Source of the DNA: a candidate division FCPU426 bacterium | GTDB lineage: Bacteria; Oederibacteriota; Muellerivitia; Muellerivitales; Muellerivitaceae | Assembly: GCA_030041545.1 (NCBI GenBank) | Contig: JASHNQ010000021.1 | Coordinates: 1 to 55,893 of the forward strand | Direction: 5' to 3' | DNA: 55,893 bases | Part shown: in pieces, positions 41,446 through 47,719 of the stretch | How the letters are laid out: every line of letters begins with the position of its first letter | Position numbering within the stretch: the stretch's first letter is position 1 | Notes under the pieces: generated by a model | Database searches by the model: none | The model's input: the letters and a program-made list of their open reading frames with translations, nothing else | What the model was told of the DNA's origin: nothing | Made by a program: the position numbers and the translations under genes

Positions 41446-43143
41446 ATGAAAGATCTTATATCCGAGCTAACCCAATTGAAGTCGGCGCTTACCTTGCTTT
41501 TCGTATCACTTTTCTTTGCCGCTTTGTCCCAATCCATCGTCCTTTTTATCTTCCCATTCCTCAACATCATCATTTATGACAACTTGATCATCACACTGGA
41601 CAAAAGATTATTGTTCGAATTCCTTCTAGTAATGGCCGTCTTGTTGTTTTCAATGGCTGCCTTTTCCCTGGTTTTAGACATTTCAGCTTCGCTTTTAAGA
41701 ACCAAGGTTTCTACCCTGATGCGGTCGGATTTGCTGGATAGGCTGTTGAAATACAAGTACAGCTTTTACATTGAGAATGAAACTGGCCGGTTGGTCCAAA
41801 AACTAATCCCCGATATGGATGTTGTCGCTGACGCTTCAGCAAAGTTGTTCCTTTCAATAGCCTACTTTTTCCAGTTGATTTTTCTTTTCGTCATCGTCGC
41901 CATGATCGATTCCCAAATATTAATAATTTACCTGGGCATGTTGGTCATCTACTGGTTGTGGTTGATTGTCTGGCGCCCTCATGTAGTTCAATCCAGTTCA
42001 AAAATTGGCGCGGAATACGGATCCTTTTACTCCTGCCTATACGAAGTTTTTCCCGGGATAAAAGAAATCAAATATCTCGGCCTGAATGAATATGTCAAAG
42101 GGCGGGTGCTGAAAAATCTTTTAAATATAAGGCGCTACCAATTACGGAACTCCATTTTTAATTCCTTCCTTTACATGAGCAACTCCATCATTCCTTGGGT
42201 GGGTTATTGCGCCATCCTGGTGGTGGGGCTTTTTAAAATCGGCGAGGGAAAATTCACCATCGGCTTATTTGTAGCCATTTTCAGCTTCATGTGGCGGATT
42301 TTCACACCCGTCGACAAGATTATGGAAGGCTACCTGGCTTCCCAGGAGGCGAAGATCGCAATTCAAAGGATCAACCAAGTCAGGGAAGATTACTTTGAAA
42401 ACAACGGTAAGGTCCATTTGAAAGGCTTCACCGATTCTATCGAGTACAGGAATTTGTATTTCCGATACAACGATGAAAGGGAAATCCTTAAAGGCGTCAA
42501 TTTGAGGATTTTGAAGGGTCAAAACGTGGCCTTCGTAGGTCATTCGGGATCGGGGAAGACAACCCTGGTTCACCTATTCATTAAGCTCTTCGACGGTTAC
42601 AAAGGGAAAATACTGTTGGACGGCAGGGAACTGTCCGAATTCGAGCTGACAAGCCTCCGGAAATTTGTAAGCATCGTTTCCCAGGACGTATACCTTTTCA
42701 ATGACACTATTCGTAGGAACATCGATTTTACCGAAACCATACCCGACGAAAAGATTTTGGAATATTGCCGGTATTCCCATTTGTGGGATCTTATTATAAA
42801 ACTCCCTGAAGGACTGGATACTATCATTGGAGAACGGGGGGTTAAGTTGTCCGGGGGAGAAAAACAACGCCTTGCCCTCGCCCGAACTTTCGCTAAAAAT
42901 TCGGAAATCATCATTTTTGATGAGGCCACATCGGCGCTCGATCCAAAGTTGGAGAAGGAGATCAAAGATAGCATCCTCTTGTTGAACAAGAACCGGACCA
43001 CAATCACGATCACCCATCGCCCCAGCACGGTCGTCGACTTGGACCATATCTTTGTGCTCAAAGACGGTGAGATTGTGGAAGAAGGGTCTCACGGAGAACT
43101 CATGAGCCACAAGGGGCATTATTATGAACTCTTTTACCATTGA
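41446..43143 (+). CDS. ABC exporter (fused membrane and ATPase domains)
   Basis: The protein has 565 residues. Six membrane helices occupy about 15-300. The ATPase domain has Walker A GHSGSGKTT (365-373), Q-loop SQDVYLFND, signature LSGGE (468-472), Walker B IIIFDEATSALD and the H-loop in TITITHRP. It is a homodimeric half-transporter of the lipid/peptide/drug exporter type. There is no N-terminal C39 peptidase domain, so a leader peptide would not be cut by this protein. Its end overlaps the start of the HlyD-like gene by 20 bases, so the two are made together. Confidence 0.92.
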   Translation: MKDLISELTQLKSALTLLFVSLFFAALSQSIVLFIFPFLNIIIYDNLIITLDKRLLFEFLLVMAVLLFSMAAFSLVLDISASLLRTKVSTLMRSDLLDRLLKYKYSFYIENETGRLVQKLIPDMDVVADASAKLFLSIAYFFQLIFLFVIVAMIDSQILIIYLGMLVIYWLWLIVWRPHVVQSSSKIGAEYGSFYSCLYEVFPGIKEIKYLGLNEYVKGRVLKNLLNIRRYQLRNSIFNSFLYMSNSIIPWVGYCAILVVGLFKIGEGKFTIGLFVAIFSFMWRIFTPVDKIMEGYLASQEAKIAIQRINQVREDYFENNGKVHLKGFTDSIEYRNLYFRYNDEREILKGVNLRILKGQNVAFVGHSGSGKTTLVHLFIKLFDGYKGKILLDGRELSEFELTSLRKFVSIVSQDVYLFNDTIRRNIDFTETIPDEKILEYCRYSHLWDLIIKLPEGLDTIIGERGVKLSGGEKQRLALARTFAKNSEIIIFDEATSALDPKLEKEIKDSILLLNKNRTTITITHRPSTVVDLDHIFVLKDGEIVEEGSHGELMSHKGHYYELFYH

Positions 43144-43801
43144 GCAATTCCTGGCCCACGCCCGGGGCAAGGAAAAAAAACTAGTATTTATCAGTCTTGG
43201 GGGGGGAGCGGCGTTCTTTTTCATGGTAGCCGTCCTTCTGAATTTTCCGTTTAAAAATTACATCACCTGCCCCGGCACCTTTGAGTACAAAAACGAGGTT
43301 GAAGTAATTTCAGAAACCGACGGCGTTGTGGATAAGATTCTCAAGAATAATTTTGATGAAATCGCTCAAGATCAGCCGCTCTTGGAATGCCATCTACTTT
43401 TGTTACAGAAATATCCTATGCTTTCACCTGCTTCGGGAAAAATTTACTACAACTCCGACCCCCTGTCCTTGATCGGGTCTTATTTAAGGAAAGGCCAGAT
43501 TGTCGCTTATATCTTCAACGGCGACAAAAAAATAGCGAAGGTCTACGCTTCATTGAACAACGTGGACATGTTCAACGTCGGCCAACAGGTCATTTTGTAT
43601 TACAGGAATCCACACACCCTTTTTAGTCAGAAGATCGAAAGCCGGGTTTCGGACATGTACGTCGATAAGGACAAGGATCAGGTTATTCTTTTTTGCGATT
43701 TCGACAACAAAATCATGGATCTGGAACAGAAATACCCCGGAACCTTGTTGAAAGCAAAAATTTTGATTAATGATAGAAGTCTGCTGAAAAGTCTTTTTTA
43801 G
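43124..43801 (+). CDS. Short HlyD-like periplasmic adaptor
   Basis: The protein has 225 residues. One membrane helix (about 21-40) follows a basic cytoplasmic start. The periplasmic part has two lipoyl-type half-motifs, EVEVISETDGVVDKIL and MLSPASGKIYYNSDP, and a beta-barrel-like region (KVYASLNNVDMFNVGQQVILYY). The long coiled-coil hairpin of normal HlyD/MacA adaptors is missing between the half-motifs; only a short linker is there. It may therefore not reach a TolC-type outer-membrane channel. It overlaps the ABC exporter gene by 20 bases. Confidence 0.78.
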   Translation: MNSFTIEQFLAHARGKEKKLVFISLGGGAAFFFMVAVLLNFPFKNYITCPGTFEYKNEVEVISETDGVVDKILKNNFDEIAQDQPLLECHLLLLQKYPMLSPASGKIYYNSDPLSLIGSYLRKGQIVAYIFNGDKKIAKVYASLNNVDMFNVGQQVILYYRNPHTLFSQKIESRVSDMYVDKDKDQVILFCDFDNKIMDLEQKYPGTLLKAKILINDRSLLKSLF

Positions 43802-43859
43802 GAGAGCTACACTCCGCCAATTTCAAGCCGAGGTCAATTTTTATAAAAAGGAAAATCTT

Positions 43860-44264
43860 ATGGAAAAGTTTAAAGATTTTAAAATCTTGCGAATATTTGT
43901 TGGTGAAGAAAAAAAATATGATGGGAAATTGGTTTATAAGTCTATCATGAATCGGCTCCAAGAATTGAAAGTGGCGGGCGCGACAGTATTTAAAGGTATC
44001 GAAGGATTTGGTTCCTCATTCCGGCTTCATTCTTCGAGAATTATCGAAATTTCAGAAAATCTACCTATAATGATTGAAGTGGTGGACAAGCCCAAAGAAA
44101 TCCATAGGGCTCTGAAAGCTCTTAAACCCATACTTCTAACCAACTGCCTGGTTACGATGCAGAATATTCAAGTCCTTCCTTACAATCAGAACAAAAAAAG
44201 GAATTATCAAACTAAAATCCCCGAAAAAAAATTTAATATGCTGAAGAAGTTGTTTATCCGTTGA
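43860..44264 (+). CDS. DUF190 protein (PII-like fold)
   Basis: The 134 residues match DUF190: LRIFVGEEKKYDGKLVYKSIMNRLQELKVAGATVFKGIEGFG, then SSRIIEISENLPIMIEVVDKPKEI. Family members are small trimeric proteins resembling PII signal proteins and are often next to CrcB fluoride channels. No crcB is nearby here. The basic tail (QNKKRNYQTKIPEKKFNMLKKLF) is longer than usual. It follows the HlyD-like gene by 58 bases and may or may not belong to that operon. Confidence 0.8.
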   Translation: MEKFKDFKILRIFVGEEKKYDGKLVYKSIMNRLQELKVAGATVFKGIEGFGSSFRLHSSRIIEISENLPIMIEVVDKPKEIHRALKALKPILLTNCLVTMQNIQVLPYNQNKKRNYQTKIPEKKFNMLKKLFIR

Positions 44265-44270
44265 GGAAAT

Positions 44271-44357
44271 CGTAAAGGAGGTCCTTCTTTCACATCAGAA
44301 GATTTTCAAGGCGCTATTGTTTATGCGGCGAAGCTGGCGAGTTTGAGAAGGATATGA
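44271..44357 (+). pseudogene. Remnant of a DUF433-type antitoxin
   Basis: The frame reads FTSEDFQGAIVYAAKLASL before a TGA at 44355-44357. This matches the end of DUF433 (VapB-like) antitoxins, whose last helix reads like L-T-x-E-D-I-x-A-A-I-x-Y-A-A-x-L. No start codon, no N-terminal part and no PIN-like toxin gene are present. It lies in the same frame directly after the DUF190 stop. It looks like debris of a toxin-antitoxin pair. Confidence 0.5.
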
Positions 44358-44637
44358 CAAGAGGCACGGAAAACGACCGATTTTTTTGACTTCCTCCCAT
44401 GCAGGACAGGAGATTTAGGCTTGTCCTTCCAGGCCATCGTTTGGTGTCATATACGTGTCAAACTCAACCCTCGAAATCGGGTTTTGACCGTCGCCAAGTG
44501 TCCTTGACCGTCACGTCAAAAAAATAGCCCTTGCCCGTTTGGGTCGTGAAACCCTTACAGGCAAAGGCCTTTGAAACTGTGCTGGGGACTAGTTAATTTT
44601 TTGAAACAGACTTCATGAAGCTGGTAAACTGCCGTTC

Positions 44638-44688
44638 CTGTTTCGTAAACAGCAGGTCGCCGGTTCAAACCCGGTCCCCAGCTCCATT
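44638..44688 (+). repeat. Right direct repeat (attR-like), 3' half of tRNA-Thr
   Basis: The 51 bases run from the anticodon stem to CCATT, matching 29697-29747 with one change in the T-loop. The 5' half of the tRNA is not intact here, so it should not be a functional tRNA. It marks the right edge of the island; the rpsP promoter begins 68 bases further on. Confidence 0.85.
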
Positions 44689-44755
44689 CTTCGCTCCCTT
44701 GGCCGCGTTGTTCCATCCTCGGAACCCGAATTTTGGCCCTTTTCGGCCTATTTCC

Positions 44756-44784
44756 TTGACAAGGAAGGAGCGGGTTTTTAAAAT
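44756..44784 (+). promoter_or_regulatory. Strong sigma70 promoter of the rpsP operon
   Basis: A perfect TTGACA, a 17-base spacer and TAAAAT form a near-consensus promoter about 100 bases upstream of rpsP. The predicted leader has two small hairpins (CCCCAG...TTGGGG and GGGCCTT...AAGGGCC), a possible site of ribosomal-protein feedback. Confidence 0.75.
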
Positions 44785-44881
44785 CCTTTTCCCCCAGCCT
44801 CTCTTGGGGCTAGGACAATGGGCCTTCAAGGGCCTGTGAAACCAGATATATTCATCAAGTTAAGCCGGTTGAGGAGGCTTT

Positions 44882-45136
44882 GTGTCCGTCAAGATCCGTT
44901 TGAAACGCATGGGAAACAACAAAAAAGCCAGTTACCGTATCGTGGTGCTGGATTCCACAATGTCCGGCAAAGGCCGCCGGGTGGAAGACCTGGGGACCTA
45001 TAACCCTCGGGCCAAGGAAGAGAACCAGGTCCTGAACCTTAAAAAGGAAGCGGCCCTGGCGTGGATGAAAAAAGGGGCGATTCCTTCCGAAACCGTCCAA
45101 GGCATCCTGAAAAAGGCCGGGGTGAAAGTCAGCTGA
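44882..45136 (+). CDS. rpsP: Ribosomal protein S16
   Basis: The 84 residues are full length, starting VKIRLKRMGNNKKASYRIVVLDS with the conserved RxGxKxxxxYRIVV signature and EDLGTYNP. It is a small-subunit assembly protein. The start is GTG at 44882, with GAGGAGG 6 bases upstream. It is first in the conserved order rpsP-khpA-rimM-trmD-rplS. ffh, which often precedes rpsP, is not here; the genomic island ends just upstream instead. Confidence 0.97.
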   Translation: MSVKIRLKRMGNNKKASYRIVVLDSTMSGKGRRVEDLGTYNPRAKEENQVLNLKKEAALAWMKKGAIPSETVQGILKKAGVKVS

Positions 45137-45190
45137 CAGCTTACAGTCGACAGTCGGCAGCTAATTTTTAAGACCGATAACCGCCGACTG
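45133..45190. repeat. GTCGACAGTCGGCAG palindromic repeat after rpsP
   Basis: CAGTCGACAGTCGGCAG and, 25 bases on, CCGCCGACTG can pair. It is related to 11043-11082 upstream of ppdK. Confidence 0.5.
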
Positions 45191-45222
45191 TGGACATGAA
45201 CCGATTCCAAAGAAGGTGGAGC

Positions 45223-45453
45223 ATGAAGGAACTCATTGAATACGTGGCGAAGTCGCTGGTGGACAAGCCCGAGAGCGTGGCGATCCAGCAAAGGCTGGAG
45301 GGAAACCTGACGGTACTGGAACTGCGGGTTTCCAAGGACGACTACGGCAAGGTCATCGGAAAGCAGGGGCGCACCATCAAGGCCCTGCGCACCCTCGTTT
45401 CCGCCTCCTGCGCCAAGCACGGTTTGAAGTACTCCCTCGAAGTCGTTGAATAA
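45223..45453 (+). CDS. khpA: KH-domain RNA-binding protein KhpA
   Basis: The protein has 76 residues, the standard length. A single KH domain with the GxxG loop (VIGKQGRTIKALR) starts with MKELIEYVAKSLVDKPESV, typical of KhpA. It binds RNA, often with KhpB, and affects division and small-RNA function in some bacteria. The ATG at 45223 has AAGGTGGA upstream. Its place between rpsP and rimM is the conserved one. Confidence 0.95.
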   Translation: MKELIEYVAKSLVDKPESVAIQQRLEGNLTVLELRVSKDDYGKVIGKQGRTIKALRTLVSASCAKHGLKYSLEVVE

Positions 45454-45469
45454 ATATCCGAAAAAAAGT

Positions 45470-45572
45470 TCTAAGTTCGCAGTTCGTAGTTCGAAGTTAA
45501 TGTGTGTTTTTGAACCAAAGGTTCAAAAACTTCCGCAACTTAAAACTCAAAACTTAAAACTTCGAACTTCTT
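45470..45572. repeat. Family B palindromic repeat upstream of rimM
   Basis: The centre GTTTTTGAACC-AAAG-GTTCAAAAAC is a near-perfect hairpin, flanked by inverted arms of GTTCG/CGAAC and AACTTAAAACTC words. It is clearly related to 46999-47097 upstream of rplS, where the same layout with TTAATGTGAGTTCTTGAACC appears. Confidence 0.75.
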
Positions 45573-45606
45573 TCGATCTCCATTCAACGAAACCGGCGTT
45601 TGTGCC

Positions 45607-46152
45607 ATGAACCGCCCGCCCCAGCCATCAGGGGATTTTGTCGTATTAGCGACCATCGTCCGGCCGCATGGCCTCAAGGGCGAGGTGAAGGTGTCTTTGT
45701 CTTGCCCAGGGCTGGAGCGCTTGGTGGCTTGTAAAACACTGCGCCTGATAAAGGACGGGGTGGAGTTAAAAAAGGTGACGGTCATCCGCTCCTTCCCGCA
45801 TCCCGATGGCGACGCAGTGGTCCGCCTAAAGGAAGTGGGGGGGGTGGAAGAAGCGGAATCCCTCCGAGGCGCCTACCTGGCGGTTTTGGAGGATGAGAAG
45901 CCCGGCCTCCCGCCCGATAGCTATTACCTGGACGACCTGGTGGGTTTGGCCGTGGCAACCACGGCAGGTGAGAACCTGGGCCTCATTGAGGAAGTGATGG
46001 AGGGCCTGGCCAACGGGGTTTGCGTGGTGCGCAAGGGTGAAAAGGAAATCCTGATCCCGGCCCTGAAATCCGTGATCAAGGCAGTGGACTTGAAGGCCCG
46101 GCGCATGACCGTCGAGCTTCCGGAAGAGATCGATGCGGACACCGCGGATTGA
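45607..46152 (+). CDS. rimM: Ribosome maturation factor RimM
   Basis: The 181 residues are full length. The N-terminal RimM domain has VVLATIVRPHGLKGEVKV and the C-terminal PRC-barrel domain has SYYLDDLVGLAV and ILIPALKSVIKAVDLKARRMTVELPE. RimM helps mature the 30S head region by binding S19. An ATG at 45607 gives a short N-terminal leader. trmD follows and overlaps or nearly overlaps its end. Confidence 0.96.
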   Translation: MNRPPQPSGDFVVLATIVRPHGLKGEVKVSLSCPGLERLVACKTLRLIKDGVELKKVTVIRSFPHPDGDAVVRLKEVGGVEEAESLRGAYLAVLEDEKPGLPPDSYYLDDLVGLAVATTAGENLGLIEEVMEGLANGVCVVRKGEKEILIPALKSVIKAVDLKARRMTVELPEEIDADTAD

Positions 46153-46159
46153 TACTTTG

Positions 46160-47002
46160 ATGGCGCCAAACCTTAATGTAAAAAAGACAACCAAGGCGCC
46201 CCTCAGTACGAGCGCGGCTCGTCCTGAGCAAGGCCCCTTGGCCAAAGGGGGATGTCGAAGGATTGACATCCTGACCCTCTTCCCCGGCTACTTCGAGGGG
46301 CCCTTCGCCGTGAGCATGGTGAAGCGGGCGACGGCCAAAAAGGCGGTGGACCTCCGCCTACACGATTTGAGGAAGTACACCACCGACAAGCGCCATACGG
46401 CGGACGACGTGCTTTACGGGGGCGGCGCGGGCATGGTGATGAAACCCGAACCCCTGGTCAAGGCCCTTTCCGCCATACGGCGGGGCCGCAAAAAGGTGAA
46501 GACGCTCCTGATGTCGCCCCAGGGCCGACGGTTCAACCATGCCATGGCGATGGATCTGTCCCGCGAGAAATCCCTCCTCTTAGTTTGCGGCCATTACGAG
46601 GGCGTGGACGAGCGGGCGATGAAATGGATCGACGGCGAGGTAAGCCTGGGCGACTATGTCCTGACCGGCGGGGAGCCGGCCGCTGCGGTGATTGTGGACG
46701 CTTTGGTGCGCTTCCTACCGGGAGTTGTGGGGGACCGCCAGTCGGTTGAAAAAGACAGCTTTTTTAATGGATTATTGGATTATCCGCACTATACTCGTCC
46801 CCGCTCTTTTAAGGGGATGAAGGTGCCGGAGGTCCTGTTGTCGGGCAACCACGCCCAGATCGAAAGGTGGAGAAAAAAAGAATCCCTGAAGAACACCCTA
46901 GCCAAGAGGCCAGACCTCTTGGGGGGGGTGGCATTGTCCGAGGGGGACCTCGAACTTCTGCGGGAAGCCAGGGAAGAACTTGAACAAAAAAAGAAGTTAT
47001 GA
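46160..47002 (+). CDS. trmD: tRNA (guanine-N1)-methyltransferase TrmD, with extended N-terminus
   Basis: The core begins RRIDILTLFPGYFEGPFAVSMVKRA and has the SPOUT-knot motifs VDDVLYGGGAGMVMKPEPLV, VCGHYEGVDERAMKWID and SLGDYVLTGGEPAAAVIVDA that bind SAM in the knot. It makes m1G37 in tRNAs. TrmD usually starts one or two residues before IDILTLFP, but no standard in-frame start is there. The ATG at 46160 (8 bases after rimM) adds about 40 residues, of which roughly half are encoded by a CCTTCGACA-type repeat (46197-46262). An upstream GTG/ATG inside rimM at 46133 is less likely. Confidence 0.94.
   Translation: MAPNLNVKKTTKAPLSTSAARPEQGPLAKGGCRRIDILTLFPGYFEGPFAVSMVKRATAKKAVDLRLHDLRKYTTDKRHTADDVLYGGGAGMVMKPEPLVKALSAIRRGRKKVKTLLMSPQGRRFNHAMAMDLSREKSLLLVCGHYEGVDERAMKWIDGEVSLGDYVLTGGEPAAAVIVDALVRFLPGVVGDRQSVEKDSFFNGLLDYPHYTRPRSFKGMKVPEVLLSGNHAQIERWRKKESLKNTLAKRPDLLGGVALSEGDLELLREAREELEQKKKL
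46197..46262. repeat. Family D repeat inside the 5' end of trmD
   Basis: On the minus strand this reads CCTTCGACATC...GCTCAGGACGAGC, with inner palindromes CTTGGCCAAAGGGG and GAGCGCGGCTC. It resembles the CCTTCGACAAGCTCAGGA-type palindromes scattered in many environmental genomes. A relative is at 49497-49575. Confidence 0.6.
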
Positions 47003-47097
47003 GTTGGCAGTTATGAGTTTTGAGTTAATGTGAGTTCTTGAACCAAGGGCTCAAGAACTTCCAAAACTCAGGACTCAACACCCAGAACTCAAAACTG
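46999..47097. repeat. Family B palindromic repeat upstream of rplS
   Basis: The centre GTTCTTGAACC-AAG-GGCTCAAGAAC is a near-perfect hairpin with flanking GAGTT/AACTC arms. It is a homologue of 45470-45572 over about 95 bases, ending just before the rplS ribosome site. Confidence 0.75.
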
Positions 47098-47117
47098 TAT
47101 TTAGGGAGTTTGCAGTC

Positions 47118-47618
47118 ATGAACGCGACGATTCGGAAAATCGAGGATGGCCAGGTCATCCGGAAAAACGTGCCCTTCAAGGTGGGGGACACAGTCAAGGT
47201 TTCCTTGAGGATCAAGGAAGGCGAGAAAGAACGCATCCAGGCCTACGAGGGCCTGGTGACCGGCATCCAAGGTTCGGGCGGCAAGATGAAGTTCACCGTG
47301 CGCAAGATCTCCTACGGCGTGGGGGTGGAGAAGACCTTTTACTACCATTCGCCCATGATCAAGGAGGTCAAGGTCAGCCGCTCCGGCAAGGTGCGCCGGG
47401 CCAAACTGTTCTACCTGCGCGGCAAGTTGAACAAGAAGGACGCCCGCATCCAGGAGGGCAAGAAGGCCCTCCAAGTGCACAGCGAGGGCGCGCTGGAAAC
47501 CGCCACCGCCGCCAACGTTGAAACGGCTCCGGCGGAGCCGGCCACGGCCGCCGAGTCCCCCAAGACCGAGCCGGCCGCACCGCCGAAAACGGAACAAGCC
47601 AAGGGTGAAAAGGCCTGA
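47118..47618 (+). CDS. rplS: Ribosomal protein L19 with Ala/Pro/Glu-rich tail
   Basis: Residues 1-118 are standard L19: [51 protein letters not shown] and [13 protein letters not shown]. The protein is 166 residues; the last 45 or so ([20 protein letters not shown] and onward) form a low-complexity acidic tail not found in typical L19 of about 115 residues. L19 lies at the subunit interface. It is the last gene of the rpsP operon, with a clear terminator 17 bases after the stop. Confidence 0.95.
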   Translation: MNATIRKIEDGQVIRKNVPFKVGDTVKVSLRIKEGEKERIQAYEGLVTGIQGSGGKMKFTVRKISYGVGVEKTFYYHSPMIKEVKVSRSGKVRRAKLFYLRGKLNKKDARIQEGKKALQVHSEGALETATAANVETAPAEPATAAESPKTEPAAPPKTEQAKGEKA

Positions 47619-47634
47619 CGTCTCCTTCCTTTCC

Positions 47635-47669
47635 AACCGCCCAGGCTTCCGCCTGGGCGGTTTTTTGTT
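47635..47669 (+). terminator. Intrinsic terminator of the rpsP-rplS operon
   Basis: AACCGCCCAGGC at 47635-47646 pairs perfectly with GCCTGGGCGGTT at 47651-47662 across TTCC, ending in a T-run. Confidence 0.93.
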
Positions 47670-47719
47670 TTAAGGGGCCCACCTTGCGGGGGTTCCACGT
47701 CCTAAGGTAGGATACGGAA

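Larger units (their letters stand above)
29697..44688. mobile_element. tRNA-Thr-associated genomic island (about 15 kb)
   Basis: The region is bounded by the 51-base tRNA direct repeat. It is AT-richer than both flanks, especially at 29.8-34 kb and 41.4-44.5 kb, and carries only accessory genes, while both flanks are GC-rich and the right flank is a ribosomal-protein operon. An intact tRNA at one end and a 3' half-tRNA at the other is the classic result of site-specific integration. No tyrosine or serine recombinase gene is visible, so the element is decayed, mobilised in trans, or arrived by recombination. Alternative: a tandem tRNA duplicate whose 5' half decayed. Confidence 0.75.
44265..44881. 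other. Gene-free right end of island and rpsP leader
   Basis: These 617 bases hold, in order, an antitoxin-like remnant, about 220 bases in which I recognise nothing firm (a minus-strand stretch near 44490-44570 is open for about 30 codons but unassignable), a copy of GCTGGGG at 44581-44587 and AGCTGGTA at 44619-44626 that recall the 5' half of tRNA-Thr, the right direct repeat, and then the rpsP promoter and leader. Confidence 0.5.

Noticed and set aside
43767-43961. Minus-strand 64-codon frame between the HlyD-like gene and DUF190
   Set aside because: AT-rich chance frame overlapping the starts and ends of two supported genes.
44490-44570. Integrase N-terminal remnant on the minus strand
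   Set aside because: A 30-codon open stretch (TTQTGKGYFFDVTVKDTWRR) is vaguely integrase-like but too short and without catalytic residues to be called.
44615-44839. Plus-strand frame over the right tRNA half
   Set aside because: It translates the tRNA fragment and the rpsP promoter; no ribosome site or family similarity.
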